Shown: positions 26,940-35,606 of the stretch, in pieces | Layout of the letters: the number at the start of each line of letters is the position of its first letter | Numbering within the stretch: position 1 is the first letter of the stretch | From: Bauldia sp. | GTDB taxonomy: Bacteria; Pseudomonadota; Alphaproteobacteria; Rhizobiales; Kaistiaceae | Length of the DNA: 64,000 nt | Assembly (NCBI GenBank): GCA_026126025.1 | Contig: JAHCJZ010000004.1 | Location: 1 to 64,000, forward strand | Direction: 5' to 3' | The notes under the pieces: generated by a model | Database searches by the model: none | Seen by the model: the letters and a program-made list of their open reading frames with translations, nothing else | Told to the model about the DNA's origin: nothing | Made by a program: the position numbers and the translations under genes

Positions 26940-27070
26940 CGCGCCGTCAGAATAGCAGAGCCGGCCGCGGCCGGCGCAACAGAATGCCGGCGGCGCCGTC
27001 CCATGCCGAGCGCCATGGCCGGAAACCCGCGACGCGCCTATAAGGAGCGCCGGGGGCTCAGGAGTCGTCC

Positions 27071-27268
27071 GTGACCTTTCTTCAGATTCTTGCGCTGATC
27101 GCCATCGGCGTCGTCGTCATCGTTCTCGGCCTCGGCCTGTGGAACCTGATGCGGAACGGGTCGCCGCAGCTGTCGCAGAAGCTGATGCGCGCGCGCGTCC
27201 TGGTGCAGCTGATCGCGCTCATCATCATGATGACCGCGCTCTATTTCGCGCAAAACTCCGCCAGTTAG
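27071..27268 (+). CDS. twin-transmembrane (HIG1-like) small protein
   Basis: A 65-residue protein with two membrane helices (about 4-24 and 44-62) joined by a short basic loop, SQKLMRARVLVQLIAL, resembling the HIG1 domain. Such genes sit before the cobalamin adenosyltransferase gene in many Hyphomicrobiales. Start is GTG at 27071 after GGAGTC. The next gene begins three bases after its stop, so the two are in one operon. A role in respiratory complex assembly is only suggested by the HIG1 similarity. Confidence 0.8.
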   Translation: MTFLQILALIAIGVVVIVLGLGLWNLMRNGSPQLSQKLMRARVLVQLIALIIMMTALYFAQNSAS

Positions 27269-27271
27269 GCC

Positions 27272-27853
27272 GTGGTCGTCCTCAGCTGGATCTATACCCG
27301 CACCGGCGACGACGGCACGACCGGCCTCGTCGGGCGCGAGCGACGGTCCAAGGCCGACCCGCGTATCGAGGCGATCGGCGCCGTCGACGAGGCCAATGCC
27401 GCGATCGGGATGGCGCGCCTCGACGCCGCGGCCGATACGGACCTCGACGCGATGCTCGGCCGCATCCAGAACGACCTCTTTGACCTCGGCGCCGACCTCG
27501 CGACGCCGGCGGCGCCCGGCGAGGCGCCCGACGCCGCGCTCCGCATCGTCGCCGCGCAGGTCGACCGGCTGGAGGCGGAGATCGACGCGCTCAACGCCGC
27601 ACTCGCGCCGCTGCGCACCTTCGTGCTCCCCGGCGGCACGCCGCTTGCCGCGGCGCTTCACGTTGCGCGGACGGTCGCGCGCCGCGCCGAACGGCGGACC
27701 GTCGCCCTGGCCGAGGTCGAGGGCGCCACGGTGTCGCCGCTCGCGGTCCGCTATCTCAACCGGCTTTCCGACCTCCTCTTCGTCGCCGCGCGCCACGCCA
27801 ATGACCGCGGCGCGGCCGACGTGCTATGGGTGCCCGGCAAGAACCGGTCGTGA
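27272..27853 (+). CDS. cob(I)alamin adenosyltransferase, PduO type
   Basis: A 193-residue enzyme that transfers adenosyl from ATP to cob(I)alamin to give adenosylcobalamin. The ATP-binding N-terminus IYTRTGDDGTTGLVG and the C-terminal RYLNRLSDLLFVAAR are PduO hallmarks. GTG start at 27272, three bases after the HIG1-like gene. No cobalamin riboswitch is visible upstream. Confidence 0.93.
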   Translation: MVVLSWIYTRTGDDGTTGLVGRERRSKADPRIEAIGAVDEANAAIGMARLDAAADTDLDAMLGRIQNDLFDLGADLATPAAPGEAPDAALRIVAAQVDRLEAEIDALNAALAPLRTFVLPGGTPLAAALHVARTVARRAERRTVALAEVEGATVSPLAVRYLNRLSDLLFVAARHANDRGAADVLWVPGKNRS

Positions 27854-27871
27854 AGGCAGCTGGGGGCGGCC

Positions 27872-28573
27872 TTGTTCCTACCGATCCATGACGGCCATCC
27901 GCGCAAGCACATCCCGCTCCACTACGCGACGCTGGGCCTGATCGCGGCCAACGCCGTCGTCTACGCGCTCTTCCAGTTCGACATCCTCACCGGGGCGTGG
28001 GGCGACGAGCGCTCCTTCGGCGTCATCCCGATCACCTTCGCCAGCGAGTATGTTCGCCCGGCGGTGATCGACGTCATTCCCGAGCCGCTGACCCTCGTCA
28101 CGTCCTCCTTCATCCACGCCGATTTCTGGCACCTCCTCGGCAACATGCTGTTCCTCTGGGTGTTCGGCGACAATGTCGAGGACGCGATGGGACACCTGCG
28201 CTTCGTCGTGTTCTACCTTCTCTGCGCCGTCGCCTCGGCGCTGCTCTATGTCGCCATCAACCCGGACTCGAACGCCTATCTCATCGGCGCCTCCGGCGCG
28301 GTGGCCGGCGTCGTCGCCGCCTATCTCCTGCTGCATCCGCGTGTCCGCGTCTGGGTGCTCTTCCTCAACCGCATCCCGCTCCGCCTCTCGGCGATGTGGC
28401 TCCTCGGCGGCTGGGCGATCCTCCAGATCGTCTATGCCGTGCTAGTCTATGAGAGCGCCGTGGCGTGGTGGGCCCATGTCGGCGGCCTCATCGCGGGCGG
28501 CATCATCTTCATGCGCCGGCCGGGCGTGCCGCTGTTCGACCAGGGCCTTGCCGATCAGCCCTCCCGCCCTTGA
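27872..28573 (+). CDS. rhomboid-family intramembrane serine protease
   Basis: A 233-residue polytopic membrane protein with about six helices. The catalytic dyad is Ser141 in GASGAVAG and His202 in WAHVGG, and the N-terminal HADFWHLLGNM motif is also present. It would cleave single-pass membrane proteins; the substrate is unknown. The start is a TTG at 27872 preceded by a GGGGGCGG stretch. No better in-frame codon precedes the conserved sequence. It follows the adenosyltransferase by 18 bases. Confidence 0.88.
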   Translation: MFLPIHDGHPRKHIPLHYATLGLIAANAVVYALFQFDILTGAWGDERSFGVIPITFASEYVRPAVIDVIPEPLTLVTSSFIHADFWHLLGNMLFLWVFGDNVEDAMGHLRFVVFYLLCAVASALLYVAINPDSNAYLIGASGAVAGVVAAYLLLHPRVRVWVLFLNRIPLRLSAMWLLGGWAILQIVYAVLVYESAVAWWAHVGGLIAGGIIFMRRPGVPLFDQGLADQPSRP

Positions 28574-28631
28574 CATTCGGGCTGGCGCGCGGCGCTTAGG
28601 CCGTCATGCAGCCTGATCCGGACCGAGCACC

Positions 28632-29516
28632 ATGACCGCGAGCGGGATCGCGCGGGTCGGCGTCGTCGGGACCGGCGAGATGGGCTCCGGCATCACCCAT
28701 GTCGCAGCGCTCGCCGGCTACCAGGTCGCGGTCCACGACATCGCCGAGGAGCGGATCGCCGCCGGCCTCGAAACCGTCGCCCGCAATCTCGCGCGCCAGG
28801 TGGCCGCGGGCCGGATCACCGAAGCCGACCGCAGCGCCGCGCTCGACCGCATCGCCGCCGCGCCGCATGTCGAAGGCCTTTCCGACTGCGACCTCGTCAT
28901 CGAGGCGGTCACCGACAGGGAGCACGTCAAGCGGCAGGTCTATGCCAGCCTCGAGCCGCATCTGAAGCCCGGGGCGATCCTCGCCACCAACACCTCCTCG
29001 CTCTCGATCACCCGGCTCGCCGCCGCCACCGCGCGGCCCGAGCGGTTCATCGGCATCCACTTCATGAACCCGGCGCCGGTCATCGATCTCGTCGAGGTCA
29101 TACGCGGCATAGCCACCGACGAGCCGACCTTCGAGACGGCGAAGGCGTTCGTCGCCTCGCTCGGCAAGACCGTGGCGGTGGCCGAGGATTTCCCGGCCTT
29201 CATCGTCAACCGCATCCTCCTGCCGATGATCAACGAGGCGATCTACGCCCTCTATGAGGGCGTCGGCACGGTCGAGGCGATCGACACCGCCATGAAGCTC
29301 GGCGCGAGCCACCCGATGGGACCGCTGCAGCTCGCCGATTTCATCGGCCTCGACACCTGCCTCGCCACAATGCAGGTGCTCTATGACGGCCTTGCGGATT
29401 CCAAGTACCGGCCGTGCCCGCTGCTGGTGAAATATGTCGACGCCGGCTGGCTCGGCCGCAAGACGAAGCGCGGCTTCTACGACTATCGCGGCGAAACCCC
29501 GGCCCCGACGCGGTAA
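28632..29516 (+). CDS. 3-hydroxybutyryl-CoA dehydrogenase
   Basis: A 294-residue NAD-dependent dehydrogenase. The cofactor motif GVVGTGEMGSGI is at about 10-21. ATNTSSLSITRLA and the catalytic HFMNPAPVIDLVEVI are present, then DFPAFIVNRILLPMINEA, and the C-terminal domain with GPLQLADFIGLDT. It interconverts acetoacetyl-CoA and 3-hydroxybutyryl-CoA in butanoate or polyhydroxybutyrate metabolism. It follows rhomboid on the same strand but 58 bases away. Confidence 0.93.
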   Translation: MTASGIARVGVVGTGEMGSGITHVAALAGYQVAVHDIAEERIAAGLETVARNLARQVAAGRITEADRSAALDRIAAAPHVEGLSDCDLVIEAVTDREHVKRQVYASLEPHLKPGAILATNTSSLSITRLAAATARPERFIGIHFMNPAPVIDLVEVIRGIATDEPTFETAKAFVASLGKTVAVAEDFPAFIVNRILLPMINEAIYALYEGVGTVEAIDTAMKLGASHPMGPLQLADFIGLDTCLATMQVLYDGLADSKYRPCPLLVKYVDAGWLGRKTKRGFYDYRGETPAPTR

Positions 29517-29577
29517 CGCCTCGCGGGGACCGCGCGATTTCACGCCGCTCAAGGCCGCGAGCGGAGCCGTAAGTCTT

Positions 29578-29724
29578 CAACCGCCCCCTTGCGGGGCGGT
29601 CGAACCGGCGCAGCCGGTTCGGGTGGGGGTGCTGAGGCTCGGCTGCCGTAGAGCCTTCCCGTCAGCACCCCTCCCCGAAACCGCTCTGCGGTATCGACCC
29701 TCCCGCAAGGGGAGGGTTGAAGGG
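29578..29724. repeat. GAACCGGCGCAGCCGGTTC repeat, family B, copy 1
   Basis: An element ending in CCTTGCGGGG and CCCGCAAGGGG palindromes, enclosing a perfect GAACCGG/CCGGTTC hairpin and an ACCGCTCTGCGGT hairpin. Relatives are at 39301-39500 and 44621-44761. It lies between convergent genes. Confidence 0.8.
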
Positions 29725-29788
29725 GGTGGGCGGAGGCCCATGCAACTCAAGCAGGATTCGATGGCGTCAGTTCCATCCGCCCGCGGGC

Positions 29789-30235
29789 TTAGCTGCCCGT
29801 CAGCACCTTCTCGATCTCGTACACCGGATGGCCGGTGAGGTCCTTGTCGACTTCCGCGACGACGCGCTTCGTCACCTCGGGGTGGAGCGTCTGGCGCAGC
29901 TCGCCGAGGGTGCGCGGCGGGGCGACGACCACCAGCGCCTCGAACCGCCCGGCATGGGCGAGGCTGTAGAGCCGGTCTGCGACTTCCTTCGCGAAACGGT
30001 CCTCCTCCAGGCGATGCCAGTCGGTCTGCTCCATCGCGCTGCGATTGCCGAGCGCGTCATTGGTGCGGCCCGGCCGGTCGGCGCCCTGGACATGCGTCGC
30101 CGGATTCTCCTGCTCAAAGAGGCTCTCGACCTTGAGATTGGGGTGGACTTCATCCCCTTCGTTCCTCAGGATCAGGGCCTTGCGGCCATCGCCGACCAGG
30201 ACCCACGCATCGTGCGGAATTCTGACGTTATTCAA
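29789..30235 (-). CDS. host attachment family protein (baeRF-like)
   Basis: A 148-residue soluble protein: HDAWVLVGDGRKALILRNEGD, HPNLKVESLFEQENPATHVQ, the central DWHRLEEDRFAKEVADRL and ALVVVAPPRTLGELRQTLHP, as in the AtsE-like host attachment family related to archaeal release-factor domains. The name comes from Agrobacterium attachment mutants, and the biochemical function is unclear. It is monocistronic on the minus strand, divergent from yihY. Confidence 0.85.
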   Translation of the reverse strand: MNNVRIPHDAWVLVGDGRKALILRNEGDEVHPNLKVESLFEQENPATHVQGADRPGRTNDALGNRSAMEQTDWHRLEEDRFAKEVADRLYSLAHAGRFEALVVVAPPRTLGELRQTLHPEVTKRVVAEVDKDLTGHPVYEIEKVLTGS

Positions 30236-30359
30236 GGGAAAACCTCCCGTTCATCGCTTTCATGCCTAGCTATGTAGAGGCGCGGAGTCGCGAAGGGAAC
30301 TGCGACCCGCCGCCCCTGAGACTTGCCCGGGCCGGGCGCTCGGCCTTCTATCGGCTTCG

Positions 30360-31346
30360 ATGACCACCACGCCGCACGACGACAGCGGGACCGCCAAGCG
30401 CCCGGGCTTCTGGGCCGGCGTCCGCCAGATCACGCGCCGGGTGACGCAGATTTCCGCCGTGCGCCGCACCGTGCGGGTCATCACCATCACCCTCGGCCGG
30501 CTCTACCAGGACGACGGCTGGGCGATGGCGAGCCATCTCACGCTGTCGGCGCTGATGGCGCTCTTCCCGTTCCTCATCTTCGTCGGCTCGGTCGCCGCCT
30601 TCATCGGCCAGCAGCCCCTCGCCGACCAGGCCGCCGAGCTGATCTTCCAGACCTGGCCGGAGGACGTCGCCGCGCCGATCGCAAGGGAGGTGAGCCGCGT
30701 CCTCGCCAACCCGCATACCGGCGTCCTCACCATCTCGATCCTGGTGACGATCTGGCTCGCCTCGAACGGCGTCGAGGCGATCCGCGCCGCGCTGACCCGC
30801 GCCTACGGCTCCGAGCAGGCGCGCTCCTTCCTGTTCCTCCGCCTCCAGAGCTTCGGCTTCGTCTTCATCGGCACGCTGGCGATGCTGGCGCTCGCCTTCC
30901 TCGGCGTCCTCGGCCCGCTGATCTGGACCATGCTGCAGCGCTGGTGGCCGAACCTCACCGACTTCAACCAGAGCTTCCAGATATTCCGCTACCTCATCGT
31001 CGGCTCGCTCCTGCTCGCCGCGCTCTTCGCCGCACATCTCTGGCTGCCCGGCCGGCGCTGGAAGGGCCTTCGCATCTGGCCCGGCATCCTGGCGACGCTC
31101 GGCGGCTGGTGGCTCGCGACCAGCGCCTTCGCCACCTATCTCGAGCGCTTCGCCAACTACGTGACAACCTATGCCGGCCTCGCCAGCATCGTCACCGCGC
31201 TGTTCTATCTCTACGTGATGTCGCTGATCCTCATCTTCGGCGCCGAGCTCAACGCCGCGATCGCCCGCACCAGCCCCCGCGCCTCGCGCCGCAAGGACGA
31301 AACCCCCGCCCCGCCCCCCTCGCTTCCCCCGGCAAACGACGACTGA
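30360..31346 (+). CDS. YihY/virulence factor BrkB family membrane protein
   Basis: A 328-residue membrane protein with about six helices. Family signatures DDGWAMASHLTLSALMALFPFL, GVLTISILVTIWLASNGVEAIRAAL and VMSLILIFGAELNAAI appear in order (given here by segment). YihY proteins were misnamed as RNase BN; the transport or envelope role is unresolved. The C-terminal tail is Pro/Arg-rich and cytosolic. A family E repeat follows the stop. Confidence 0.88.
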   Translation: MTTTPHDDSGTAKRPGFWAGVRQITRRVTQISAVRRTVRVITITLGRLYQDDGWAMASHLTLSALMALFPFLIFVGSVAAFIGQQPLADQAAELIFQTWPEDVAAPIAREVSRVLANPHTGVLTISILVTIWLASNGVEAIRAALTRAYGSEQARSFLFLRLQSFGFVFIGTLAMLALAFLGVLGPLIWTMLQRWWPNLTDFNQSFQIFRYLIVGSLLLAALFAAHLWLPGRRWKGLRIWPGILATLGGWWLATSAFATYLERFANYVTTYAGLASIVTALFYLYVMSLILIFGAELNAAIARTSPRASRRKDETPAPPPSLPPANDD

Positions 31347-31351
31347 CGCTG

Positions 31352-31450
31352 GTCCTTCGAGGCCCGGCTTCGCCGGGCACCTCAGGACGAGGGACTGGAG
31401 ACAACCCGCAGACCTCATCCTGAGGTGCGAGCGCAGCGAGCCTCGAAGGA
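31352..31450. repeat. family E repeat, copy 2
   Basis: Inverted halves GGTCCTTCGAGGCCCGGCTTC and GCGAGCCTCGAAGGA enclose CACCTCAGGACGAG and CTCATCCTGAGGTG. It lies between the convergent yihY and gluQ genes, so it may serve as a two-way transcription barrier. Confidence 0.85.
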
Positions 31451-31462
31451 GGCGGCGGAACG

Positions 31463-32326
31463 CTACGACGGGTCGAGCCCCACCATCCGTCGTACCTCCG
31501 TCGGGGTGACGCCCGCCGCGCGGAGCTCCGCGAGCCCGGTGTCGCGGTCGGACTTCGACAGCTTCCGCCCCGCGGCGTCGGTGATGAGCCGGTGGTGGCG
31601 GTAGCGCGGCGCGGGGAGACCGAGGAGGTCCTGCAGCAGCCGGTGCACCGCGGTCGCCGCGCGAAGGTCGGCGCCGCGCACCACGTCGGTGACGCCCTGC
31701 AGCGCGTCGTCGACCACGACCGAGAGGTGGTAGCTCGTCGGCATCTCGCGCCGGGCAAGGATCACGTCGCCCCACGCGGCGGGGTCGGCGTCCACGTCGC
31801 CCTCGCCCGCCTCGTCCCAGCTCAGCGCTCCCACCATGTCGACCGACCGCTCCATCCGCAGCCGCGTCGCGTAGAGCGCACCGCCCGCGATGCGCTCCGC
31901 CGCCTCCGACGCGCCGAGCTCACGATCGGTACCGGGATAGAGCGGCGCGCCGTCGGGATCGCGCGGCCACGGCCTGCCGCGCGCCTCGGCCGCGGCGACC
32001 GTCGCGGCGATCTCAGCACGGCTGAGGAACGCCGGGTAGGTCAGCCCGAGCACATCGAGCGTGTCCAGCGCCGCGGCATAGTCCGCCATGTGCTCCGACT
32101 GCCGCCGCGGCGGCGTCTCGAAGGCGATGCCGAGCCAGGCGAGATCCTCCAGCATCGCCGCCTCATATTCCGGCCGGCAGCGTTCGCGGTCGATGTCCTC
32201 GATCCGCAGCAGCAGACGCCCGCCCGCCTCCCGCGCCAGCCGGTCGTTGAGGAGCGCCGAATAGGCATGCCCGAGATGAAGCATCCCGTTGGGGCTCGGC
32301 GCGAAGCGGAAGACCGGCGGCGGCAT
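31463..32326 (-). CDS. gluQ: glutamyl-Q tRNA(Asp) synthetase
   Basis: A 287-residue truncated class I glutamyl-tRNA synthetase that attaches glutamate to the queuosine of tRNA(Asp). It has the class I HIGH motif as HLGH (FAPSPNGMLHLGHA), RIEDIDRERCRPEY, and KLSKSD for KMSKS. It lacks the anticodon-binding domain of GltX, as GluQ does. The zinc-binding cysteines of some homologues are absent. Divergent from the glycosylase across a family C repeat. Confidence 0.92.
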   Translation of the reverse strand: MPPPVFRFAPSPNGMLHLGHAYSALLNDRLAREAGGRLLLRIEDIDRERCRPEYEAAMLEDLAWLGIAFETPPRRQSEHMADYAAALDTLDVLGLTYPAFLSRAEIAATVAAAEARGRPWPRDPDGAPLYPGTDRELGASEAAERIAGGALYATRLRMERSVDMVGALSWDEAGEGDVDADPAAWGDVILARREMPTSYHLSVVVDDALQGVTDVVRGADLRAATAVHRLLQDLLGLPAPRYRHHRLITDAAGRKLSKSDRDTGLAELRAAGVTPTEVRRMVGLDPS

Positions 32327-32420
32327 CGGCCGCGAGAAAGCGACCGCGCGCCGCCGCGGTCAAGCCGGGCGGTTTTCGCGTGCGCGTCGATCCCCTACAG
32401 TCCGCACGCGCGTCTTCCCG

Positions 32421-32510
32421 TTCGTCATTCCGGCGCAGGCCGGAATCCAGGGCAGCGGAGCCCGGCCATCATGTGGCTCCTGGACCCCGGCTTTCGCCGG
32501 GGTGACGAGG
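32421..32510. repeat. family C repeat, copy 2
   Basis: TCATTCCGGCGCAGGCCGG with AATCCAG, then CTGGACCCCGGCTTTCGCCGG with GGTGACGAG, separated by about 22 variable bases. Same pair of palindromes as at 12801-12890, in the opposite orientation. Confidence 0.85.
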
Positions 32511-32555
32511 GGCTAGGCGCGCGAAAGCAGGCCCCTCGCGCTCACACCGTCCGCC

Positions 32556-33191
32556 ATGACCCGCACGCTCGACACCGAAGCCGACATCGCCGAGGGGCTC
32601 CGCCACCTCGCCCGCGCCGACCGGCGGCTGAAGCCGGTGATCAAGGCCGCCGGGGCGGTGGCGGTGCGTCGCCAGCCGGCGGGCTTCGAGGGCCTCGCGA
32701 AGATCGTGGTGTCGCAGCAATTGTCCGCCGCGAGCGCCAACGCGATCTGGCGGAAGGTTGCCGTCGCCCTCCCCGCGGTTACGCCCGACGCGATCGCCGC
32801 GGCCGACGATGCGACCTTGCGCGGCGCCGGCCTCTCCGCCGGCAAGACGCGCACGCTCCGCGCCGTGTCCGCGGCCGTCCTCGACGGCCTCGACCTCGCG
32901 CATCTCGCCGAACGCCCGGCCGAGGAGGCGATCGCCGCGCTCACCGCGATCAGCGGCATCGGCCCGTGGACGGCCGACATCTACCTCCTCTTCTCGCTCG
33001 GCCATGCCGACGTCTTCCCCGCCGGCGACCTCGCGCTCCGCGTCGCGGTCGCGGGCGCCTTCGGGCTCGACCCGATGCCGTCGTCCAAGGCGCTGGCCGA
33101 GATCGCGGCGGCGTGGTCGCCCTGGCGCGGCGTCGCGGCGATCCTCTTCTGGGCCTACTACCCGACGCTCCGCGCGAGGAAGTCCGCCTGA
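32556..33191 (+). CDS. DNA-3-methyladenine glycosylase (AlkA-like)
   Basis: A 211-residue HhH-GPD base-excision glycosylase. KIVVSQQLSAASANAIW is the first conserved helix, GIGPWTADIY (134-143) is the helix-hairpin-helix and Asp158 in PAGDLAL is the catalytic residue. It lacks the N-terminal domain of E. coli AlkA, as many alphaproteobacterial forms do. Its stop overlaps the ATG of the esterase by one base. Confidence 0.92.
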   Translation: MTRTLDTEADIAEGLRHLARADRRLKPVIKAAGAVAVRRQPAGFEGLAKIVVSQQLSAASANAIWRKVAVALPAVTPDAIAAADDATLRGAGLSAGKTRTLRAVSAAVLDGLDLAHLAERPAEEAIAALTAISGIGPWTADIYLLFSLGHADVFPAGDLALRVAVAGAFGLDPMPSSKALAEIAAAWSPWRGVAAILFWAYYPTLRARKSA

Positions 33192-33829
33192 TGCTCGACG
33201 GCCCCCGCCTCGCGCCGCGCTCGGGCGGCCCCGCGCGCCACCTCGTGGTGCTGCTCCACGGCTACGGCGCCGACGGCAACGACCTCATCGCGCTCGGCGA
33301 GGCCTGGGCGCCCCTCCTCCCCGACGCGGCGTTCGTGTCGCCGCACGCGCCGGAGCCATACCCGCACGCCGCCTTCGGCCGGCAGTGGTTCCCGCTCTTC
33401 ACCCGCGAGCCCGACGATATCGCGGCCGGCGTGAAGGCGGCCGCGCCCGCGCTCCACGCCTTCCTCGACGCGGAACTGCAGGCATCCGGCCTCGGCAACG
33501 AATCCCTCGCACTGGTCGGCTTCAGCCAGGGCACGATGATGGCGCTCTACGCCGCCGGCGACCGCCCCGCCCCGGCCGGCATCCTCGGCTATTCGGGCCT
33601 TGTCGCCTGGCCGGTGCCGCCGGCGGCGGGCCCGCGCCCGCCGGTGCTCCTCATCCATGGCGCCGACGACCCGCTGATCTCCGCCGCCGCCCTGCCCGCC
33701 GCCGCCGACGCGCTCCGCGCCGCAGGCTTCCCGGTCGAGACCGAGCTCCGCCCCGGCGTCGGCCACGGCATCGACCCCGCCGGCCTGGAGCATGGCGGCC
33801 GCTTCCTCCGGCGCGTCCTCAACCCCTGA
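33191..33829 (+). CDS. phospholipase/carboxylesterase family alpha/beta hydrolase
   Basis: A 212-residue enzyme with catalytic Ser112 (LVGFSQGTMM), Asp160 (HGADDPL) and His192 (GVGHGID). LLHGYGADGNDLI holds the oxyanion loop. It resembles short acyl esterases of the Abhydrolase_2 family; the substrate is unknown. ATG at 33191 shares its A with the TGA of the glycosylase gene. An open frame extends far upstream across neighbouring genes but has no family support. Confidence 0.9.
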   Translation: MLDGPRLAPRSGGPARHLVVLLHGYGADGNDLIALGEAWAPLLPDAAFVSPHAPEPYPHAAFGRQWFPLFTREPDDIAAGVKAAAPALHAFLDAELQASGLGNESLALVGFSQGTMMALYAAGDRPAPAGILGYSGLVAWPVPPAAGPRPPVLLIHGADDPLISAAALPAAADALRAAGFPVETELRPGVGHGIDPAGLEHGGRFLRRVLNP

Positions 33830-33852
33830 CCTACCTCCGCGGCACCGACGCG

Positions 33853-34000
33853 CCCCCTCTCCCGTGGGGAGAGGGCTTTCGCCCTTGGCGACGAAGGAGC
33901 CTTAGGGCGAAAGGGTGAGGGCGCACGGCCGAGCGTTCGACCACCGCCCGCGCCCCCTCACCCGCCGCTTCGCGGCGACCTCTCCCCGCCGGGGAGAGGT
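33853..34000. repeat. family A repeat, copy 2
   Basis: Bounded by CCTCTCCC-GTGGGGAGAGG and CCTCTCCCC-GCCGGGGAGAGG, with AAGGGTGAGGG facing CCCTCACCC and a CCGCTTCGCGG hairpin. Its architecture matches 3481-3668 and 55510-55667. Confidence 0.85.
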
Positions 34001-34098
34001 GATGTCGTCCTGATCCGGCTTCACAAGCACGACACAGTCCATGTAGATTATTGCGGTGCGAGCCGTTCGTTGCCCCAATAGCTAGTCCGGAGCCACGT

Positions 34099-34656
34099 TT
34101 GACGATCGCCGTTTCACCAGGAAGCAACCCGGCTCTGGTGCTCAATGCGGACTATCGGCCGCTCAGCTACTACCCGCTCTCGCTCTGGTCGTGGCAGGAC
34201 ACGATCAAGGCGGTGTTCCTCGACCGCGTGAACATCGTCTCCGAGTACGAGATCGCCGTCCGCAGCCCGAATTTCGCGATCCGCCTGCCGAGCGTCGTCT
34301 CGCTGAAGACCTTCGTGCGCCCGGCGCGCAGCCCCGCGTTCACCCGGTTCAACGTGTTCCTGCGCGACCGCTTCCAGTGCCAGTATTGCGGCGTCCGCGA
34401 CGAGCTGACCTTCGACCACGTCATCCCGCGCTCGCGCGGCGGCCAGACGACGTGGGAGAACGTCGTCGCCGCCTGCTCGTCCTGCAATCTCAGGAAGGGC
34501 GGCAAGCACCCGCACGAAGCCGGCATGCGCCCGCACCAGCACCCCTACCGGCCCTCGGTCGCCGACCTCCACAATGCCGGCCGGCACTTCCCGCCCAACT
34601 ATCTCCACGACAGCTGGCTCGACTACCTCTACTGGGACACCGAGCTCGATCCGTAG
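34099..34656 (+). CDS. HNH endonuclease
   Basis: A 185-residue protein with an N-terminal beta-rich part (ALVLNADYRPLSYYPLSLWSWQ) and an HNH domain at about 95-145: CQYCG, LTFDHVIPRSRGG, TTWENVVAACSSCNLRKGG. The zinc Cys pairs and catalytic His are intact. This HNH family is conserved in alphaproteobacteria and has no assigned target. I use the TTG at 34099 because GGAG lies six bases before it and the family begins at TIAVSPG; a TTG at 34051 is weaker. Confidence 0.9.
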   Translation: MTIAVSPGSNPALVLNADYRPLSYYPLSLWSWQDTIKAVFLDRVNIVSEYEIAVRSPNFAIRLPSVVSLKTFVRPARSPAFTRFNVFLRDRFQCQYCGVRDELTFDHVIPRSRGGQTTWENVVAACSSCNLRKGGKHPHEAGMRPHQHPYRPSVADLHNAGRHFPPNYLHDSWLDYLYWDTELDP

Positions 34657-34682
34657 CGCCGGATTCCATCGTGCAAAGTCTG

Positions 34683-34769
34683 CGTCACCCCGGCGAAGGC
34701 CGGGGTCCAGCGCAACACGACGGTGCGGTGCCTGTGGTCTGGATTCCGGCCTTCGCCGGAATGACGAAG
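34683..34769. repeat. family C repeat, copy 3
   Basis: GTCACCCCGGCGAAGGCCGG with GGTCCAG, then GGATTCCGGCCTTCGCCGG with AATGACG. Lies between the convergent HNH and dsbB genes. Confidence 0.85.
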
Positions 34770-34789
34770 AACTGAGGCAGGGAGAACCC

Positions 34790-35347
34790 CTAAGCCCGCT
34801 TCCCGCGCCACGCCGCGCCGGCGAGCGCCACCGCCACGATCCCCGCCGAGATCACCGCGTTCCACCCGGCGAAGGAGAGGCCCCAGCCGGTGTTGGGGAA
34901 GCGCCAGCTCGCCTCGGTGCAGCGGGCGATGTGGATCTCCTGCAGCTGGCCGAGGAGGCCGCCGGCGTCGCGCGTGCTGGGCGCGCTGACCGCGCCGCAA
35001 TCGTCCGGCCCGGTCCACCAGTTCCACTCGATGCCGGCATGGCGGACGCCGAGATAGAGGCTCCACAGAAACACCGCCGCGGTGGCGACGAGGAGGATGC
35101 GCGCGGTGCGGTCCGCCCCGACCATCACCGCGACCAGCGCACCGAACGCGATCGGTACGCCGACATAATACGGGATGCGCTCCTCGAGGCAGAGCTTGCA
35201 CGGCATGTATTCGCCGATCAGCTCGAAGCCCCACGCCCCGGCGATGGTGGCGAGCCCCCCCACGAAGACGAGCGCCGCGGCGACGAGCCGCCAGTTGACG
35301 CCGGAGGCGGCGGAAAGATGGGCATTGCCGGTGGTCGTGGTCTGCAT
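34790..35347 (-). CDS. dsbB: disulfide bond formation protein DsbB
   Basis: A 185-residue inner-membrane protein with four helices. It reoxidises DsbA and passes electrons to quinone. The redox pairs are Cys50-Cys53 (MPCKLC) after helix 1, and Cys117 and Cys143 in the second periplasmic loop (PDDCG and ARCTEASWRF). LEERIPYY follows the CXXC as usual. Length fits the alphaproteobacterial form. Confidence 0.9.
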   Translation of the reverse strand: MQTTTTGNAHLSAASGVNWRLVAAALVFVGGLATIAGAWGFELIGEYMPCKLCLEERIPYYVGVPIAFGALVAVMVGADRTARILLVATAAVFLWSLYLGVRHAGIEWNWWTGPDDCGAVSAPSTRDAGGLLGQLQEIHIARCTEASWRFPNTGWGLSFAGWNAVISAGIVAVALAGAAWRGKRA

Positions 35348-35478
35348 GGCTACGGAAACGGGTTACGGCGACGGGACCGCACCAGCGCCGCGACTGCGGC
35401 GAAGGCGAGGCACGGCGGCTCTATAGCACACCGGAGCCTGACCTGCGGATGAACGGCGCCAACGCGCCGTCCCCGTCG

Positions 35479-35506
35479 TTGACCGGGAAGCCTTCGCCTC
35501 TATAGT
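35479..35506 (+). promoter_or_regulatory. promoter of tRNA-Leu
   Basis: TTGACC (35479-35484), a 16-base spacer and TATAGT (35501-35506) place the transcription start near 35513, about five bases before the mature tRNA. Confidence 0.7.
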
Positions 35507-35517
35507 CCGCGCCCGCA

Positions 35518-35604
35518 GCCCCTGTGGCGGAACTGGTAGACGCAGCAGACTCAAAATCTGCCGCCGGCAACGGCGTGCCCGTTCGATCCGGGCCAGGGGC
35601 ACCA
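35518..35604 (+). tRNA. tRNA-Leu (anticodon CAA)
   Basis: An 87-base class II tRNA. The acceptor stem GCCCCTG pairs with CAGGGGC, the anticodon stem GCAGA/TCTGC carries the loop CTCAAAA (anticodon CAA, reads UUG), a long variable arm CCGCCGGCAACGGCG follows, then the TTCGATC T-loop. Discriminator A and CCA are encoded. It sits between dsbB and the quinone reductase gene, three bases from the latter's stop codon on the other strand. Confidence 0.97.
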
Positions 35605-35606
35605 TC

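Noticed and set aside
26940-27271. Cobalamin riboswitch ahead of the adenosyltransferase
   Set aside because: No B12-box-like sequence was visible, and the upstream small membrane gene is only three bases away.
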